From an uncultured Collinsella sp. (GTDB lineage: Bacteria > Actinomycetota > Coriobacteriia > Coriobacteriales > Coriobacteriaceae), in NCBI GenBank assembly GCA_900762325.1, contig CAAFGG010000028.1, forward strand, positions 14,663-78,662: 64,000 bases of DNA. Direction: 5' to 3'. Below are positions 23,596 through 33,258 of the stretch, piece after piece; the stretch's first letter is position 1, and every line of letters starts with the position of its first letter. The notes below the pieces were generated by a model. The model was not told the DNA's origin. It searched no databases and saw only the letters and a program-made list of their open reading frames with translations. Both the position numbers and the translations under genes were made by a program.

Positions 23596-25402
23596 AACCC
23601 TCATGGGAAGCATCCGCGACTATATGAAAGTCACCATTGCCACGCCATTGCTCGTGCTTGGCGAGGTGCTCTGCGAGATGCTGATTCCATTTATCACCGC
23701 CAACCTGATCGATGCCATCAAAGACGGCGCCACCGTAGCCGAGATGCTTCCCACCGCGGGCTTTTTGGTGCTCATCGCGCTGACATCGCTTGCTTTTGGC
23801 GCCGCTGCCGGCGTCACCTGCAGCCATGCGAGCTGCGGCTTCGCTAAGAACCTGCGTCACGACCTGTTCTACAAGATCCAGACGTTCAGCTTTGCCAACA
23901 TCGATGAGTTCTCGAGCTCCTCGCTCGTCACGCGCCTGACCACCGATATCAACAACGTGCAGCAGGCCTTTATGATGATCATCCGTATCGCCGTGCGCGC
24001 GCCGCTGGTACTGATCTTCGCCTTTACCATGGCATTTATCATGGGCGGCAGCGTCGCCATGGTCTACCTGGTCATCATTCCGCTGCTGGGCTTTGGGCTG
24101 TTCTTTATCATCTTTAAGGTGCGCCCCATCTTCTCGCGCGTGTTCCACAAGTACGACGCCCTTAACGAGTCCGTCGAGGAAAACGTCACCGGCATGCGCG
24201 TAGTTAAGAGCTATGTGCGCGAAGACTTTGAGAAGGAGAAGTTCGCGACCGCTGCGCGCGACGTCCAGATGGACTTCACCCGCGCCGAGAAGCTGCTTGC
24301 CTTTAACAACCCCATGATGAACATCTGCGTCAACGGCGCGTTTGTCGTCATCATCTACCTGGGCTCCAAGCTCATCATCACGAGCCAGGGCACGCTGTTC
24401 GACGTGGGCCAGCTCTCCTCGATCTTTACCTATGGTTTCCAGATCCTCATGAGCCTGATGCAGCTGTCGATGATCTTTGTCATGGTGACCATGGCCGACG
24501 AATCGGCGCACCGCATTACCGAGGTGCTGGCCGCCGAGCCCACGATCGCCGATCCCGCCGAGCCCGTGCTCGAGGTCGCCGACGGTTCCATCGACTTTGA
24601 CCACGTGAGCTTTAAGTATTCCGCGCATGCGAAACGCCAGGCGCTCGACGATATCGACCTGCACATTAAGAGCGGCGAGACCATCGGCATTATCGGCGGC
24701 ACCGGCTCGGCCAAGTCCACGCTTGTAAACCTCATCGCCCGCCTGTACGACGCCACCGAAGGCACCGTGCGCGTGGGCGGCGTGGATGTGCGCGACTACG
24801 ACTTGGACGCTCTGCGCCACCAAGTGGCCATGGTGTTGCAGAAAAACGTGCTGTTTAGCGGCACGATTGCCGAGAACCTGCGTTGGGGCGACCCGAACGC
24901 CACCGACGAAGAGGTCCGCGAGGCGGCACATCTGGCCTGCGCCGATGAGTTTGTCGATGGCTTCCCCAAGGGCTATGACACCTGGATCGAGCAGGGCGGC
25001 TCCAATGTCTCGGGCGGTCAGAAGCAGCGCCTGTGCATTGCGCGTGCCCTGCTGCGTCGCCCCAAGATCTTGATCCTGGACGACTCCACCAGCGCCGTCG
25101 ACACCAAGACCGACGCCAAGATCCGCGCAGGGCTGGCAAGCTATCTGCCCAACACGACCAAGCTCATCATCGCCCAGCGCATTAGCTCCGTGCAGGATGC
25201 AGACCGCATCATCGTCATGGAGGGCGGCCGCATCGCGCAGATCGGCAACCACGATGAGCTGCTCAAGACGAGCGAGATCTACCGCGAGACCTTTACCTCG
25301 CAGAACAAGATGTCTGCCGAGGGCGAAGAGGCCGTCGAAGCCGACACCGAGACATCCGCAACACAAGCTCAGACCCAGGAAGGAGGCGAGGCACATGAGT
25401 AA
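23588..25402 (+). CDS. Heterodimeric ABC exporter subunit, degenerate ATP site
   Basis: Type IV (MsbA/LmrCD-like) half-transporter, 604 residues: six membrane helices (about 1-310), then the nucleotide-binding domain. Walker A is GGTGSAKST (Ala in place of the usual Gly before Lys), the signature is VSGGQKQR, and Walker B ends ILILDDSTSAVD with Asp instead of the catalytic Glu. This is the usual partner with a non-hydrolytic site in heterodimers. It starts inside the marR stop and its own stop overlaps the next gene by 8 bp (ATGAGTAA). Substrate unknown, probably a toxic small molecule or peptide. Confidence 0.92.
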   Translation: MIKTLMGSIRDYMKVTIATPLLVLGEVLCEMLIPFITANLIDAIKDGATVAEMLPTAGFLVLIALTSLAFGAAAGVTCSHASCGFAKNLRHDLFYKIQTFSFANIDEFSSSSLVTRLTTDINNVQQAFMMIIRIAVRAPLVLIFAFTMAFIMGGSVAMVYLVIIPLLGFGLFFIIFKVRPIFSRVFHKYDALNESVEENVTGMRVVKSYVREDFEKEKFATAARDVQMDFTRAEKLLAFNNPMMNICVNGAFVVIIYLGSKLIITSQGTLFDVGQLSSIFTYGFQILMSLMQLSMIFVMVTMADESAHRITEVLAAEPTIADPAEPVLEVADGSIDFDHVSFKYSAHAKRQALDDIDLHIKSGETIGIIGGTGSAKSTLVNLIARLYDATEGTVRVGGVDVRDYDLDALRHQVAMVLQKNVLFSGTIAENLRWGDPNATDEEVREAAHLACADEFVDGFPKGYDTWIEQGGSNVSGGQKQRLCIARALLRRPKILILDDSTSAVDTKTDAKIRAGLASYLPNTTKLIIAQRISSVQDADRIIVMEGGRIAQIGNHDELLKTSEIYRETFTSQNKMSAEGEEAVEADTETSATQAQTQEGGEAHE

Positions 25403-27314
25403 GGCAACCACCGCCGAGCGTGCGCTCAACCGCAAGGGCGGCACCATGGCGCGCCTCATCAAGACGCTTTTTGGCTTCTACCCTGTGCTTTTGCCCCTCG
25501 TCATCGCCGGCGTGGTGCTCTGCGCCATCATCAACTCCATCGGCGCGACGTTCCTTCAGTCCGCGCTACAGATCATCAGCAACTCGTGGCAGTCGGGCGA
25601 CTGGGAGGCCGCGCGCCCGCAGATCCTACAGCTCGTCACGACGCTCGCCTGCATCTACGCCGTGGGTGTCGTATCGTCGCTGTTTTGGAACCGCGCCATG
25701 GCCGTCATCACGCAGGGCTCGCTCGAGAAGCTGCGCGAAAAGATGTTCAACCGCATGCAGGACCTGCCGATCCGCTACTTCGACACGCGCCAGCGCGGCG
25801 ACATCATGAGCCACTACACCAACGACATCGACACGCTGCGCCAGATGATCAGCCAGTCGCTGCCCAACCTGCTCATGACGATCATCGTCATCTGCACGGT
25901 GTTCTTTATCATGCTGTACTACAGCGTGTGGATGTGCCTGGTCATTGTGGCAGGCGTGGCGTTTATGACCTTTTTGACCAAGCTGCTTGGCTCCAACTCC
26001 GCGCGTTTCTTTATTGCGCAGCAGACCGAGCTCGGCGTGGTCGAGGGTCATATCGAAGAAGTCATGAACGGCCAGAAGGTCGTCAAGGCGTTCTGCCACG
26101 AGTCTGCCGCCGAGGCCGATTTCGACGAGCGCAACGAGAAGCTCTTCGAGGTCTCGCAGAAGGCCAACATGTACGCCAACATCCTCATGCCCATCCTCAT
26201 GAACCTGGGCAACCTGCTCTACGTGCTCGTCGCACTGGCAGGCGGCATCTTCCTGGCGCTGGGCGTGCCCAACCTGAGCATCTCGGGCATGGCGCTGTCC
26301 ATTGCCGTCGTGGTGCCGTTCCTTAACATGACCAAGCAGTTCTGCGGCCAGATCGGCCAGATCTCGCAGCAGATCAACGCCGTGGTCATGGGCCTCGCCG
26401 GCGCCGACCGCATCTTTGAGCTCATCGATGAAGAGCCCGAGGCCGACGAGGGCTACGTAACCCTTGTCAACGCCCAGGTGAATCCCGACACTTGGCAGCT
26501 CGAGGAGGCCGACCACCATACCGGCATGTGGGCGTGGAAGCATCCGCACCGCGCAACCGGTGAGATTGAGTATGTGCCGCTGCGTGGCGACCTGGTCATG
26601 GACAACGTGGACTTTGGCTACACGCCCGACCACGAGGTGCTGCACGGCGTGTCCGTATTTGCCAAGCCGGGCCAGAAGGTCGCGTTTGTCGGCGCCACCG
26701 GTGCCGGCAAGACGACCATCACCAACCTTATCAACCGTTTCTACGACATCGCTGACGGCAAGATTCGCTACGACGGCATCAACGTCAACAAGATTCGCAA
26801 GTCCGACCTGCGCCGTTCGCTGGGCGTGGTGCTGCAGGACGTGAACCTGTTCACCGGTACCGTCATGGATAACATCCGCTACGGCAACCTGAGCGCCACC
26901 GACGAGGAGTGCATCGCGGCGGCAAAGCTCGCCGGCGCGGACGACTTTATCACCCGCCTGCCCGACGGCTACGACACCATGCTCACCGGCAACGGCGCCC
27001 AGCTGTCGCAGGGCCAGCGCCAGCTGATTTCAATCGCGCGCGCCGCCGTCGCCGATCCGCCGGCGATGATTCTGGACGAGGCCACGTCGAGCATCGACAC
27101 CCGCACCGAGGCCATCGTGCAGGAGGGCATGGACAAGCTCATGGAGGGTCGCACGACGTTTGTCATTGCGCACCGTCTTTCCACCGTGCGCAACTCCGAT
27201 GCGATCATCTGCCTGGACCACGGCCGCATCATCGAGCGCGGCAACCACGACGAGCTGATCGCCAAGCGCGGGTATTACTACCAGCTCTATACCGGAGCGT
27301 TTGAGCTGGAGTAG
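25395..27314 (+). CDS. Heterodimeric ABC exporter subunit, catalytic
   Basis: A 639-residue half-transporter partnering the preceding gene. It has six membrane helices, Walker A GATGAGKTT, signature LSQGQRQL and Walker B AMILDEATSSIDTRTE with the catalytic Glu. Between helix 6 and the ATPase domain lies an extra stretch of about 50 residues (about 355-405, containing HHTGMWAWKHPHR). The start at 25395-25397 follows AGGAGG and overlaps the previous stop. A bidirectional terminator follows at 27440. Confidence 0.92.
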   Translation: MSKATTAERALNRKGGTMARLIKTLFGFYPVLLPLVIAGVVLCAIINSIGATFLQSALQIISNSWQSGDWEAARPQILQLVTTLACIYAVGVVSSLFWNRAMAVITQGSLEKLREKMFNRMQDLPIRYFDTRQRGDIMSHYTNDIDTLRQMISQSLPNLLMTIIVICTVFFIMLYYSVWMCLVIVAGVAFMTFLTKLLGSNSARFFIAQQTELGVVEGHIEEVMNGQKVVKAFCHESAAEADFDERNEKLFEVSQKANMYANILMPILMNLGNLLYVLVALAGGIFLALGVPNLSISGMALSIAVVVPFLNMTKQFCGQIGQISQQINAVVMGLAGADRIFELIDEEPEADEGYVTLVNAQVNPDTWQLEEADHHTGMWAWKHPHRATGEIEYVPLRGDLVMDNVDFGYTPDHEVLHGVSVFAKPGQKVAFVGATGAGKTTITNLINRFYDIADGKIRYDGINVNKIRKSDLRRSLGVVLQDVNLFTGTVMDNIRYGNLSATDEECIAAAKLAGADDFITRLPDGYDTMLTGNGAQLSQGQRQLISIARAAVADPPAMILDEATSSIDTRTEAIVQEGMDKLMEGRTTFVIAHRLSTVRNSDAIICLDHGRIIERGNHDELIAKRGYYYQLYTGAFELE

Positions 27315-27439
27315 TTCGGCCCGCCGAGATGGCCGATTTGCCGCTCATTCGTCGGGCATGACCCTAAGGTCAATGCCCTCCTCTTTCGGGGCAAATCGAC
27401 TCATCTCAACGACCCAAACACAATGCGCCGCAACGAATA

Positions 27440-27475
27440 AAGCCTCCGCAGCCACACGAGCTGCGGAGGCTTTTC
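27440..27475. terminator. Bidirectional intrinsic terminator
   Basis: A perfect 13-bp stem (AAGCCTCCGCAGC at 27440-27452, GCTGCGGAGGCTT at 27460-27472) with T-rich flanks on both strands, between the convergent exporter and GGDEF genes. Confidence 0.85.
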
Positions 27476-27494
27476 TATGCCCTTTGTTACAAGC

Positions 27495-28586
27495 TTACCG
27501 TTCCTCGCGTTGCAGCCCGGCTGCCTCAGCTGTCTTTACGCGGTTCTTGTCGATGTACATGTTTTTGTCGGCCTGGGAAAAGAGCTCGCGCATCGTAGGC
27601 GGTTCGTCAAAATCACTGGAAAGCGCGTAGCCCACCGCATAGCTGATAGGCATGTCGGGGTGAGCCTCGGAATACTCGTTCACGTTCGCACGAACCCGAG
27701 CGAGACAGGACTCCACGGCAGCTCGATCGGCATCCCGCAGCACCGCGATAAACTCATCGCCACCGTCGCGGGCCACAAAGCAGGTCTCGGACGCCACGCA
27801 CCCCAGCTGCTGGGCAAAAGAACGGATGTATTCGTCGCCCTTCTCGTGGCCGAAGTTGTTATTGACCGTATGCAGATTGTTAAGGTCGAAGACGCACACC
27901 GCAACGGGCGCCTCCGCGGAGACAGGCCGCTCCTGCCCCAAGATCTCCTCGCACTTGTTCTTGTTGGGCAGTCCCGTGGCTTCGTCGAGATAGACTTTGC
28001 TCTGCAGCTCGCGGTTGAGCGCGGCAGTGCGCACCGCGCGAACAAGTTCGACCGCAAAGGTCGCCACCAAGCCCACGATATCGATGATCACCAAGCCCTC
28101 GAGATAGTTGAGCGCCGACGCCTTCTCCTGAGAGTAGTCCTCTGCGAGTCGCGTAGCATCGTCGCAAATGCCAAAGAACTCCTCGCTCATGGAGATGATG
28201 TCGGTGCTCTCGTAGCCGACTTCGCGCACGCGGCTAATCTCGGCGCAAAGCTCATCATAATAATTTGCAAGCTCGGTCATCTTTGCCTGATACTCATCGT
28301 CGTCGAGACGGACGAGGTTGAGGTCGTCACTTCCGTAACGCAAACCGTTGATGTATGAATCCACGGCTTTGAGCAGGTCATCTTGAGGCTGGCCCGCGTC
28401 CTCGAGCTTAACGATTCGCTGCGTGGTACCGCGCACCAGACCGGCGTAGTTGACCACGCGCGCCGTGCCCTGGATATCGGAGACGAGCAGCATAACATTA
28501 ATGAAGAAGAAGATGAGAACTGCCGTGAGCACCATCATGAGCAGGCGCATCGCCCGACTGGCTTTCTTGGCGACAGAAGCATTCAC
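27495..28586 (-). CDS. Membrane-bound diguanylate cyclase-like GGDEF protein
   Basis: A 363-residue protein with a membrane helix near 14-36, an extracellular helical sensor region of about 125 residues, a second helix near 165-185, and a C-terminal GGDEF domain. The active-site loop is intact (RDGGDEF), as is the metal Asp region VCVFDLNNLHTVNNNFGHEKGD, so c-di-GMP synthesis is plausible; no RxxD inhibitory site is obvious. The GTG at 28584-28586 is chosen because GAGGAG lies 8 bp upstream; the longer in-frame ATG at 28652 has no ribosome site. Transcribed alone. Confidence 0.87.
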   Translation of the reverse strand: MNASVAKKASRAMRLLMMVLTAVLIFFFINVMLLVSDIQGTARVVNYAGLVRGTTQRIVKLEDAGQPQDDLLKAVDSYINGLRYGSDDLNLVRLDDDEYQAKMTELANYYDELCAEISRVREVGYESTDIISMSEEFFGICDDATRLAEDYSQEKASALNYLEGLVIIDIVGLVATFAVELVRAVRTAALNRELQSKVYLDEATGLPNKNKCEEILGQERPVSAEAPVAVCVFDLNNLHTVNNNFGHEKGDEYIRSFAQQLGCVASETCFVARDGGDEFIAVLRDADRAAVESCLARVRANVNEYSEAHPDMPISYAVGYALSSDFDEPPTMRELFSQADKNMYIDKNRVKTAEAAGLQREER

Positions 28587-28660
28587 AAGTTCACTCCTCA
28601 AATGACAAAAGTGCAGGTAGCACACAGTATGCTGAAATTCACGTGAGGTCAACTCTACCA

Positions 28661-28695
28661 GATGATTTTTCTAGGACGGGGATTAAAGAATCATC
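28661..28695. repeat. GATGATTTTTCTAGGACGGGG hairpin repeat
   Basis: GATGATT at the left end pairs with AATCATC at the right end. The string ATGATTTTTCTRGGACGGGG recurs at 33272-33291 without its right arm, so this is a dispersed repeat. Confidence 0.5.
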
Positions 28696-28705
28696 GACAC
28701 GATAG

Positions 28706-29584
28706 CTATTTGAGAAGTTGTGCCATGGCGTTGACGAATTTTTGGACTTGGAGGGTGGGCTCGAGCGGGTAGTGCAGAAAGACCGGCACCTCGCGACCGC
28801 ACAGGAACGGCACGCCCACAAAGGCTGGGTGCACCCCCGACCACGCTCCGCAGGTGAGCACCGCGTCGCCCTTTTCCTCCGCCTCGTTAAAGAGCGCAAA
28901 GTCAAAGCTGTCCACGTCGATCACGTCAACGCCGCCGTCGGCCAGAAGGTCGATGCGCAGACTGTCCATTGCGTCGTTGCCGTGACGGAGCACGCGCAGG
29001 CGCATGCCCTCCAGCTCGGCAACCGTAATGCGTGTCTTGCGCACCAGCGGGCTCGTGCGCGGCAGGTCGATATAAAACGGCACGTTAACGATGCGGAGCT
29101 TTTGGCAGGCATCACCCCAGCGTGGGGTCGAAAAACTCGACTGCACCACATCGACCTCGCGACCGAGGCTGCGCATGACGGTCTCGCGCTCGTCATAGAG
29201 GTCGCTTACCGGCACGATCTCAAATCGCAGCGACGGTTCCAGATCGTGGATGCTCGACCACATCGACAGCGTTTGGCGCCCCGGGCACATCATCGACACG
29301 CCCAGGCGCACGGCACCGCCATCGCCCGCCGCGCGTCGGGCACGGCGCAGCGCGTCCTCGGACTGCCGCATGATCGAGCGCGCGTCGTCCACCAGCAGAG
29401 CACCTGCCGGCGTCACCTTAACACCAGAATGCGAGCGCTCGAACAACGTGATGCCGAACTCGGCCTCGAAGCCCGACACCTGCTTGACGAGCGCCGGGGT
29501 CGACACGCGCAATTTTGCCGCCGCCCGTGAGAAGCTTCCCAGCTCCGCGGCGGCCGATATGGCCTCGAGTCGTCGATCGTACAC
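28706..29584 (-). CDS. LysR-family transcriptional regulator
   Basis: A 292-residue regulator with an N-terminal winged HTH (AISAAAELGSFSRAAAKLRVS, then LFERSHSGVKVTPAG) and a C-terminal LysR substrate-binding domain. A GTG start at 29582-29584 is preferred, with GGGAG upstream; an in-frame ATG 10 codons earlier is possible. It is divergent from the SDR - MFS - Gfo/Idh operon, the usual layout for a LysR activator and its target, and a T-N11-A-like site lies between them. Confidence 0.9.
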   Translation of the reverse strand: MYDRRLEAISAAAELGSFSRAAAKLRVSTPALVKQVSGFEAEFGITLFERSHSGVKVTPAGALLVDDARSIMRQSEDALRRARRAAGDGGAVRLGVSMMCPGRQTLSMWSSIHDLEPSLRFEIVPVSDLYDERETVMRSLGREVDVVQSSFSTPRWGDACQKLRIVNVPFYIDLPRTSPLVRKTRITVAELEGMRLRVLRHGNDAMDSLRIDLLADGGVDVIDVDSFDFALFNEAEEKGDAVLTCGAWSGVHPAFVGVPFLCGREVPVFLHYPLEPTLQVQKFVNAMAQLLK

Positions 29585-29682
29585 GTCAATCTCCCGTTTC
29601 CAGACACATGGCAATGAACTGCCGAAGGGGGTCGTTTTGGCAGGTCACGCGCTCAATTGAGAATAAACTGCATCGCATAGTG

Positions 29683-29697
29683 TAAACCTACGGTTAA
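29683..29697. promoter_or_regulatory. Candidate LysR operator
   Basis: TAAACCTACGGTTAA is a near-perfect dyad (T-N11-A type) in the divergent region between the LysR gene and its presumed target operon. Confidence 0.4.
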
Positions 29698-29764
29698 CGC
29701 CATTCTAACAAATATGCAATTCACCTGCGCAAATGCAAAACATACGATAACCAGCGAAAACCAC

Positions 29765-29791
29765 GTGGGTCGATTAATGGGAACGACCCAC
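29765..29791 (+). promoter_or_regulatory. 5'-leader inverted repeat before the SDR gene
   Basis: GTGGGTCG (29765-29772) and CGACCCAC (29784-29791) form a perfect 8-bp inverted repeat just before GGGAGG. It could be an operator or an mRNA stem that affects initiation. Confidence 0.45.
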
Positions 29792-29817
29792 CGGGAGGCA
29801 CAAGAAGGGAAGTTCCT

Positions 29818-30699
29818 ATGAGCAACTGGCTTAAGCTCGAGGGCGATGTCTGCGCCGTGACCGGCGCGCTCGGCGGTATGGGCGTCGAGATTTGCCGCGA
29901 GTTCGCCCGCAACGGCGCCAACGTCGTCATGCTCGACCTGGACGAGGAGAAGGTCAAGGCCGCTGCCGCCGACCTTGCTGCCGAGTTTGGCATCCACGCC
30001 GAGGGCTACAAGATGAACGCCACCGACGAGGCCGAGGTTCAGGCCGCCGTCGACGCCACCATCGCCAACTTCGGCCGCGTCGACGTTCTCGTCAACACCG
30101 CCGGCATTCTGCGCTTCGCAGCCATGGAGGACCTGCCGCTCTCCGACTGGAACGAGGTCATCAACGTCAACCTCACCGGCTACTTCATCACCTCGCAGCG
30201 CTTTGGTCGCGAGATGATCAAGGCCGGCCAGGGCCGCCTGGTTCACATCTCCACCGTCGCCAGTCACTCCCCCGAAACGTTCTCGGGCGTGTACAGCTCC
30301 ACCAAGGCGGGCGTCAACATGATGTCCAAGATGCTGGCTGCCGAGTGGGGTCCCTACGGCGTGCGCTCCAACTGCGTCGAGCCCTGCTTCGTCAAGACCC
30401 CCATGTCGGCAAGCTTTTACGCCGATCCCGAGGTCGAGAAGAGCCGCAGCCGCCTCATCGCCACGCGTCGCATCGGCGAGGTCAGCGATATCGCCAACGC
30501 CGTCATGTTCCTGGCGTCCACGCGCTCAGACTTTACCACCGGCGACGCCATCAAGGTCGACGGCGGCTTCTCCAACATGATGGGCGACCTCACCGCCAAG
30601 CCCGGCGGCCGCCGCGCCTTTGCCGACAACTACCTCAAGAACAAGGGCGTCGAGCTTTGGTCCGATGAGTCCGGCGTCGCCAAGCCGACTGACCAGTAA
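29818..30699 (+). CDS. Short-chain dehydrogenase/reductase
   Basis: A classical SDR, 293 residues. The cofactor motif TGALGGMG (about 17-24), NTAG (about 92-95), the catalytic Ser in HISTVAS and YSSTKAG (Y-x3-K) are all present. An acidic residue at the end of beta-2 (MLDLDEEK) favours NAD over NADP. The C-terminal 35 residues extend beyond the usual SDR length. First gene of an SDR - MFS - Gfo/Idh/MocA operon, suggesting oxidation of an imported sugar acid, polyol or cyclitol. Confidence 0.9.
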   Translation: MSNWLKLEGDVCAVTGALGGMGVEICREFARNGANVVMLDLDEEKVKAAAADLAAEFGIHAEGYKMNATDEAEVQAAVDATIANFGRVDVLVNTAGILRFAAMEDLPLSDWNEVINVNLTGYFITSQRFGREMIKAGQGRLVHISTVASHSPETFSGVYSSTKAGVNMMSKMLAAEWGPYGVRSNCVEPCFVKTPMSASFYADPEVEKSRSRLIATRRIGEVSDIANAVMFLASTRSDFTTGDAIKVDGGFSNMMGDLTAKPGGRRAFADNYLKNKGVELWSDESGVAKPTDQ

Positions 30700-30784
30700 A
30701 CCAACCCGGTAGAAAGGGGCGCGGGGCAAGCACCTCAGCGGCGTTTGCCCCTCCCCTCCCCCCGCATCGATTAGAAAGAGTCCC

Positions 30785-32041
30785 ATGGCTTCCACCAACT
30801 CCAACAAGGGTCGCGCCGTCGTGCTTTCCGCCGCGTGCGTCACCATGTTCTTTATCAGCTCCATCGCGCTGTACTCCGTCGTGTCCAAGAACCTGCTCGC
30901 CGTCTACCCCGAGTGGTCCAGCGCCCTTACCTGGGCCTTCCCGGTCTTTCAGACCATCATGGCCGTGACGGGCATCTTCGCCGGCCGCATCTCCGATAAG
31001 ATCGGCCCGCGCAACGTCGTGATCGCTGCCGCCGTGTGCTACGGCGTGGGCTGGTTCATGTCCGGCACCGTCACCGAGCCGTGGCAGTTCTACCTGTGGT
31101 TCTCGCTCGTCGCCGCCATCGGCAACGGCCTGGGCTACAACCCCGCGCTCACCACCGGCCAAAAGTGGTTCATCGACAAAAAGGGCCTCGCCTCCGGCAT
31201 TACGCTCGCCGCTTCGACCGCCGGCCCCGCCGTGCTGTCCCCGGTGCTCGCCTCGCTGCTCATCCCGAGCCTGGGCATCTTTGGCGCCCTTAAGGCACTC
31301 GGCGTCATCTTCTTTGTGACGATCGCCGCCTCCGCCCTGTTCCTGAAGGCCCCCGAGGCCGGTTGGCTGCCCGAGGGCTTCGAGGCCCCCAAGGGCGGCG
31401 CGCACGCCGGCACCTTCGGCGACCTCACCCCGGGCGAGATGGTCAAAACCCCGCGCTTCTGGGTCCTCATCGCCACCTTCGCCTTCGCCGCCACCGCGGG
31501 CACCCTGCTCGTGGGCAAGGTTGCCTCCATCGCCGCTGTCCAGCTCTTCGCCGACCCCACGAGCGCCGCGGCCGTCGCCCTCGGCGGCGTGGTCGTCTCC
31601 GTCAACACCTGCGCCAACCTGGTCGGCCGTCTGTCCTTTGGCCAGATCATCGACAAGCTCGGCGCCTACAAGTCGCTGCTCATCAGCCTCGTCGTGACCA
31701 TCGTCGCGCTCGTCATCATGTCGATGAGCTTTACGCAGAGCATGTTCTTTGTGGCGCTCGCCCTGCTTGGCTTTAGCTTTGGCGCCCTGCTCGTCATCTA
31801 CCCGCCGCTCACCGGTGGCGCCTTTGGCACCAGCAACATCGGTGTCAACTACGGCATCATGTTCCTGGGCTACGCCGCTTCTACCTGGATCAGCCAGCCC
31901 ATCACTGCCGTGCTGTATCACGCTGAGGCCGGCAGCGCCGCCTACCAGCAGTCCTTCTACGGCGCCATCGTGATCGCCGCCATCGCCGTCGTGCTCACCG
32001 TCTACATGATGGTCTCCGACAGCAAGAAGAAGTCCGCCTAG
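30785..32041 (+). CDS. MFS transporter, OFA-like
   Basis: A 418-residue transporter with 12 membrane helices. The segment TGIFAGRISDKIGPRNVV matches motif A of the oxalate/formate antiporter-like (OFA) group, and GYNPALTTGQKWFIDKKGLASGI is the typical OFA helix 4-5 loop. Such carriers move carboxylates or lactate-like anions. It probably imports the substrate for the flanking dehydrogenases. The ATG at 30785 follows AAGAG at a modest ribosome site. A TGCGACAAAGGG palindrome follows. Confidence 0.88.
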   Translation: MASTNSNKGRAVVLSAACVTMFFISSIALYSVVSKNLLAVYPEWSSALTWAFPVFQTIMAVTGIFAGRISDKIGPRNVVIAAAVCYGVGWFMSGTVTEPWQFYLWFSLVAAIGNGLGYNPALTTGQKWFIDKKGLASGITLAASTAGPAVLSPVLASLLIPSLGIFGALKALGVIFFVTIAASALFLKAPEAGWLPEGFEAPKGGAHAGTFGDLTPGEMVKTPRFWVLIATFAFAATAGTLLVGKVASIAAVQLFADPTSAAAVALGGVVVSVNTCANLVGRLSFGQIIDKLGAYKSLLISLVVTIVALVIMSMSFTQSMFFVALALLGFSFGALLVIYPPLTGGAFGTSNIGVNYGIMFLGYAASTWISQPITAVLYHAEAGSAAYQQSFYGAIVIAAIAVVLTVYMMVSDSKKKSA

Positions 32042-32049
32042 TTTTACCG

Positions 32050-32080
32050 ATGCGACAAAGGGACAGTCCCTTTGTCGCAT
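32050..32080. repeat. TGTGACAAAGGG palindrome, copy 2
   Basis: ATGCGACAAAGGGA pairs with TCCCTTTGTCGCAT around a 3-nt loop. Compared with copy 1 the T-A pair in TGTGACA is replaced by C-G on both arms, a compensatory change. It lies inside the operon between the MFS and Gfo/Idh genes. Confidence 0.65.
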
Positions 32081-32110
32081 TCCACCGGTCACCAGTATTA
32101 AGGAGTCGAA

Positions 32111-33151
32111 ATGTCTGAGCTCAACCCCGTCCGCATTGCCGTTATCGGCGCCGGCGCCATGGGCCGCAACCACATCCGCTTTGTCACCGAGGAGCCCGAG
32201 GCCGAGCTCGTCGCCATCGCCGACGCCTTTGAGGGCGCCCGCGCCACGGCCGAGACCGCCGGCGTACCGTTTTACACCGATCCCGCTCAGATGATGGACG
32301 AGGTCAAACCCGAGGCCGTCATTATCGCCACCCCCAACGACCTGCACCTGGGCGTTGCCCGCGAGGCCATCAAGCGCAACATCGTGCCGCTGGTCGAAAA
32401 GCCGATCTCCAACGACCTCGAGGATGCCCAGGCCTTCGCCGCCGAGGCCGAGACCGCCGGCGTGCCCGTGCTCGTGGGCCAGCACCGTCGTCACAACCCC
32501 TTCGTCAACAAAGCCAAAGAGATCATCGAGTCCGGCGAGCTGGGCAAGCTCACCGTGTCGAGCTTCCACTACATGATCTATAAGAATGACGAGTACTTTG
32601 ATGTCGAGTGGCGCCGCAAAAAGGGTGCCGGCCCGATCCTGGTTAACCTGGTTCACGACGTGGACCTGCTCCGCTACCTGCTGGGCGAGCCCGTCGCCGT
32701 CCAGGGCATGCAGTCCAGCGCCGCCCGCGGTTTTGAGACCGAGGACTCCGCCGTGGTCAACGTCCGTTTTGCCGATGGCGCGCTTGCGAGCATGACCATC
32801 TCCGACGCCACCGCCAGCCCCTGGAACTGGGAGGCAACCGCTCGCGAGGATCCGCAGTACCGCCCCTTCGACGCCGACGCCTACTTTATCGGCGGAACCT
32901 TGGGTGCCCTTTCGCTGCCCCGCCTGCATCAGTTCTCCTACGACGGCGCCTCCAACTGGCACAAGCCGCTGCAGATGGAGATTCCGGCCGTCGACCCGGC
33001 GCTGCCGCACAAGATGCAGCTCAAGCACTTTGTGAAGGTCGTCCGCCGCGAAGTTGAGCCCGTCGTAACCCCCGCCGATAACGTCAAGACGCTCACGCTT
33101 CTCAACGCCATCAAGGAGGCCGCCGAGACCGGCCAGCTCGTCGAGCTGTAG
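32111..33151 (+). CDS. Gfo/Idh/MocA-family oxidoreductase
   Basis: An NAD(P)-dependent sugar or cyclitol dehydrogenase, 346 residues. The N-terminal Rossmann motif is VIGAGAMGRNH, the conserved VEKPIS (EKP, catalytic Lys) lies near residue 97, and the C-terminal domain carries the family LVHDVDLLRYL (His-Asp pair). Third gene of the operon. With the SDR it could form a two-step oxidation of inositol-like or sugar-acid substrates; the exact substrate is unknown. A hairpin terminator follows at 33225. Confidence 0.9.
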   Translation: MSELNPVRIAVIGAGAMGRNHIRFVTEEPEAELVAIADAFEGARATAETAGVPFYTDPAQMMDEVKPEAVIIATPNDLHLGVAREAIKRNIVPLVEKPISNDLEDAQAFAAEAETAGVPVLVGQHRRHNPFVNKAKEIIESGELGKLTVSSFHYMIYKNDEYFDVEWRRKKGAGPILVNLVHDVDLLRYLLGEPVAVQGMQSSAARGFETEDSAVVNVRFADGALASMTISDATASPWNWEATAREDPQYRPFDADAYFIGGTLGALSLPRLHQFSYDGASNWHKPLQMEIPAVDPALPHKMQLKHFVKVVRREVEPVVTPADNVKTLTLLNAIKEAAETGQLVEL

Positions 33152-33224
33152 CACCTTAGGACAGGCCGCGGCAGAAACCCCATGCCGTGCCCCTCGGTCC
33201 GCCACAAATAAGCCCCTCTTCTTT

Positions 33225-33258
33225 GCCCCGCGAGCAGCCTTCTACCCGCGGGGCATTT
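33225..33258 (+). terminator. Terminator of the SDR - MFS - Gfo/Idh operon
   Basis: GCCCCGCG (33225-33232) and CGCGGGGC (33247-33254) form a stem followed by ATTTTG, 74 bp after the operon's last stop. Confidence 0.7.

Noticed and set aside
23519..25462. A 647-codon open frame opposite the first exporter gene
   Set aside because: Antisense shadow of a clear ABC transporter; composition typical of reverse-frame GC bias.
30635..33205. An 856-codon open frame opposite the SDR - MFS - Gfo/Idh genes
   Set aside because: Shadow of three well-supported genes; Gly/Asp/His-rich low-complexity translation and no ribosome site.
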